A stretch of DNA of 64,000 bases from Stratiolaelaps scimitus (taxonomy: Eukaryota; Arthropoda; Arachnida; Mesostigmata; Laelapidae). This document shows positions 62,209-64,000 of this stretch, one piece after another. Below the pieces are notes generated by a model that saw only the letters and a list, made by a program, of their open reading frames with translations, was not told the origin of the DNA and did no database searches. Both the position numbers and the translations under genes were made by a program. Position 1 is the first letter of the stretch. Each line of letters starts with the position of its first letter. The stretch covers positions 1,612,001-1,676,000 of the forward strand of contig JABWDB010000018.1 of NCBI GenBank assembly GCA_019614645.1, read 5' to 3'.

Positions 62209-62659
62209 GTAAGTACAATCCCCAACGTGTGGCAAAATGTGCCACAGCTATTTTCGCGTTCGAAATTGCTAAATGGCTAAATATATAGTGAGCCTATCTT
62301 GAATGTCCAACTCATGAAACGTTATGAATATGAAGATCGCCCGCTGTGGTCTGCAATCTTCGCTAAGTCATAGAACAAAAGGGTAAATTTAATTTTATGT
62401 CGAAGAATTAATTAATAGTCTGCCAGGACGGCAGGTCTGCTAACAACGATAGTAGATATATTTGTAAAACCTAATTTTTCTGTCCAAAATCAAAATACGG
62501 CAAAACAGGTGATTTTTTTCTGTAGAGCCCGAAGAGCAAAATAGCTCCTTGAGTTTCGACGTTTAACACATTCTCGAATGTTGTAATGATAACCATCCAA
62601 CTAGGGCATGTTCCTCCTGTTTTCCTTAGAAATTATGAGAATAGGCGTTTTATATTTTA

Positions 62660-62764
62660 GGGATCGCAGAGATGGTTACCGGACATGTCCTTCTCATCAC
62701 ACTTTATTCTCGTTAGGCCAAGCAATATGAAAATGCTCATCGGACACATTAGCACTGTGATCGC

Positions 62765-62770
<6 letters not shown>
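62660..62770 (+). other. Possible further receptor exon (doubtful)
   Basis: After TATATTTTAG at 62,660 the frame entered in phase 0 is open (GSQRWLPDMSFSSHF, then ILVRPSNMKMLIGH), but no good donor precedes the (TA)n tract at 62,770. It may be chance. Confidence 0.2.

Positions 62771-62797
<27 letters not shown>
62768..62797. repeat. (TA)n microsatellite
   Basis: About 14 TA units just before the mariner remnant at the right end. Confidence 0.9.
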
Positions 62798-62800
<3 letters not shown>

Positions 62801-62889
62801 AACTAGAACTATGATTTCTAGCACATCAGGGGTACCCTCTGTATTCTTCACGCACCGGAGCTAGCACCCTGGGAGCATCTGAACGGCAG

Positions 62890-63335
62890 TATACTTGCCA
62901 TTGTGCGTTACAACGCCCAATTTCGTTGTCGATAGCCATAGTGAATCAAATCGATGTTTTCATAACATACACCACGAATTGCCCGTTTTTTCAATGCATC
63001 GACACAACCATAATCACAAGGTCTTCAATCTGTACAATATACAGGTTCAATCCGTCGATGAATGTTGCTGGCCTCAATCCAGCTCGCTATTGCAGCCGTT
63101 CTACGGTGAGGCTTTGCGTTGTCATCGAAAACAAGCCTAATTCCTGTGCCATTTCACCACGAGTCTCCCTTCACGAACTCGAGCTATCGACTCGCATTGA
63201 TGTTTTCCTTTTTATCCAGCAACTCAAAATAACAAATGCCGTCGGCGTCCACAGCAAGTGCAATCATCACTTTGCGACGAACGATATTCGGCACTGCCAC
63301 CGGGGATGGCGTTTCATTTGTTCGAAGCTACTTTC
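62890..63335 (-). pseudogene. Mariner transposase remnant with stop codons
   Basis: Minus-strand reading: PNIVRRKVMIALAVDADGIC, YFELLDKKENINASR, a stop, LEFVKG, another stop, RLVFDDNAKPHRRTAAIASW, NIHRRIEPVY and RPCDYGCVDALKKRAIRG. The DDNAKPH and PCDYGC blocks are hallmark mariner catalytic motifs; their spacing is a few residues short of 34. The upstream part may extend to about 63,650. It is distinct in sequence from the 54.6-kb mariner and would sit in the next intron of the receptor gene. Confidence 0.7.
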
Positions 63336-64000
63336 TCGCGAGGTCGCTCTCATCCGGAGCCGGTACAAAGCATCATGTGTTGCTCAGAATTCGCAAAAAG
63401 GCCGACGAAGAGGTCATAGTTCAACCTCTAATTTGTCTTAGGGCTGTGGTGATTGTCACAGCCCGTTCGCTCGTGAGATGTCCTGAAGTGAAATCCCCTG
63501 TGGTCACCAACGGTCCAGCTACCCCACCCCCCGGGAAATCGATCACACCAGCAGTAAACTTTTTACCAGATGAAAGCCCCCTTTTCTCAACATATTCACC
63601 AATGTTCAATAAATTTCGTTCGGGCGCGTTCCTTCAAGCAACAAAAAAAAGTTAATCACGATACTGCACTAAACGAATATTTCCGCTGTTTTGATTGATG
63701 TCTGTTCTAATAAACGGGATCAACGCTAAGCTATCTGTAAGCACATGAGTCAAACATCAACAGGTCAAATTTGCCTATGACGCCTAGTTCGAAGGTTATC
63801 AAAGTTCTGTCAATTTTCACAGTGAATCCGAACGACCTGATATATATATATATATATATATACACTTCACTCGTAAGAGAAACTCGATCGCTTACAGAGT
63901 GGGATTGTTAACATTATGTATTACTCCGCTGGTAAAAGGCAAAGTATCGTCTTTTTCTCCTGAACAGTACACAGTCCATCATGAGAACCAGTACAATAAT

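Overview
The window is eukaryotic nuclear DNA. It is AT-rich, coding sequence is broken into short exons with GT...AG introns, (TA)n microsatellites recur throughout, and there are several decayed transposons. The presence of an ionotropic-receptor (IR) type chemosensory gene points to a protostome, most likely an arthropod. A chelicerate (mite or tick) is my guess, but nothing seen here proves it. All three gene models are on the + strand and were joined by eye using splice sites and codon phase; each join is phase-consistent.

Layout. (1) About 1-8.7 kb: the 3' part of a small two-transmembrane protein gene that enters from the left edge (exons 111-258, 2985-3117, 4536-4716 and a probable terminal exon 8645-8719). 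Its introns hold SINE copies, one with a 15-bp target-site duplication, and a LINE fragment. (2) About 9-41 kb: a long stretch with no gene I can recognise. It contains a decayed Tc1-type (DD34E) transposon at about 22.7-23.8 kb, a LINE scrap near 30.2 kb, SINE copies, microsatellites, a degenerate tetranucleotide tract (35.0-35.4 kb), a poly(A)-only insertion with flanking duplications (32.5 kb) and three GC-rich islands (28.3-29.1, 35.5-36.6 and 40.3-40.9 kb) that may be promoters or untranslated exons. (3) 41,936-48,666: a complete nine-coding-exon gene for a 578-residue K+-dependent Na+/Ca2+ exchanger (NCKX/SLC24) family member, with non-canonical residues at two normally conserved acidic cation-binding positions. 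(4) About 48.7-53.2 kb: intergenic. It holds a perfect 56-bp palindrome and a GC-rich stretch just before the next gene. (5) 53,231 to beyond the right edge: the 5' half of an ionotropic-receptor-like gene, probably IR93a-like. It encodes a signal peptide, a Thr-rich segment and most of the amino-terminal ligand-binding-like domain. The channel and ligand-binding core would lie to the right of this window. Its 4.5-kb first intron is packed with nested elements (a mariner, a 278-bp insertion inside the mariner, two LINE remnants), and a second mariner remnant lies at 62.9-63.3 kb.

The three genes show no functional coupling. The exchanger and the chemoreceptor are both membrane proteins of excitable cells, but they look like independent transcription units. 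I did not find a clearly new biological system. The observations most worth a second look are the substituted cation ligands in the exchanger, the IR-type receptor with its Thr-rich N-terminus, and the well-preserved retroposition footprints, which define at least two tRNA-derived SINE families.
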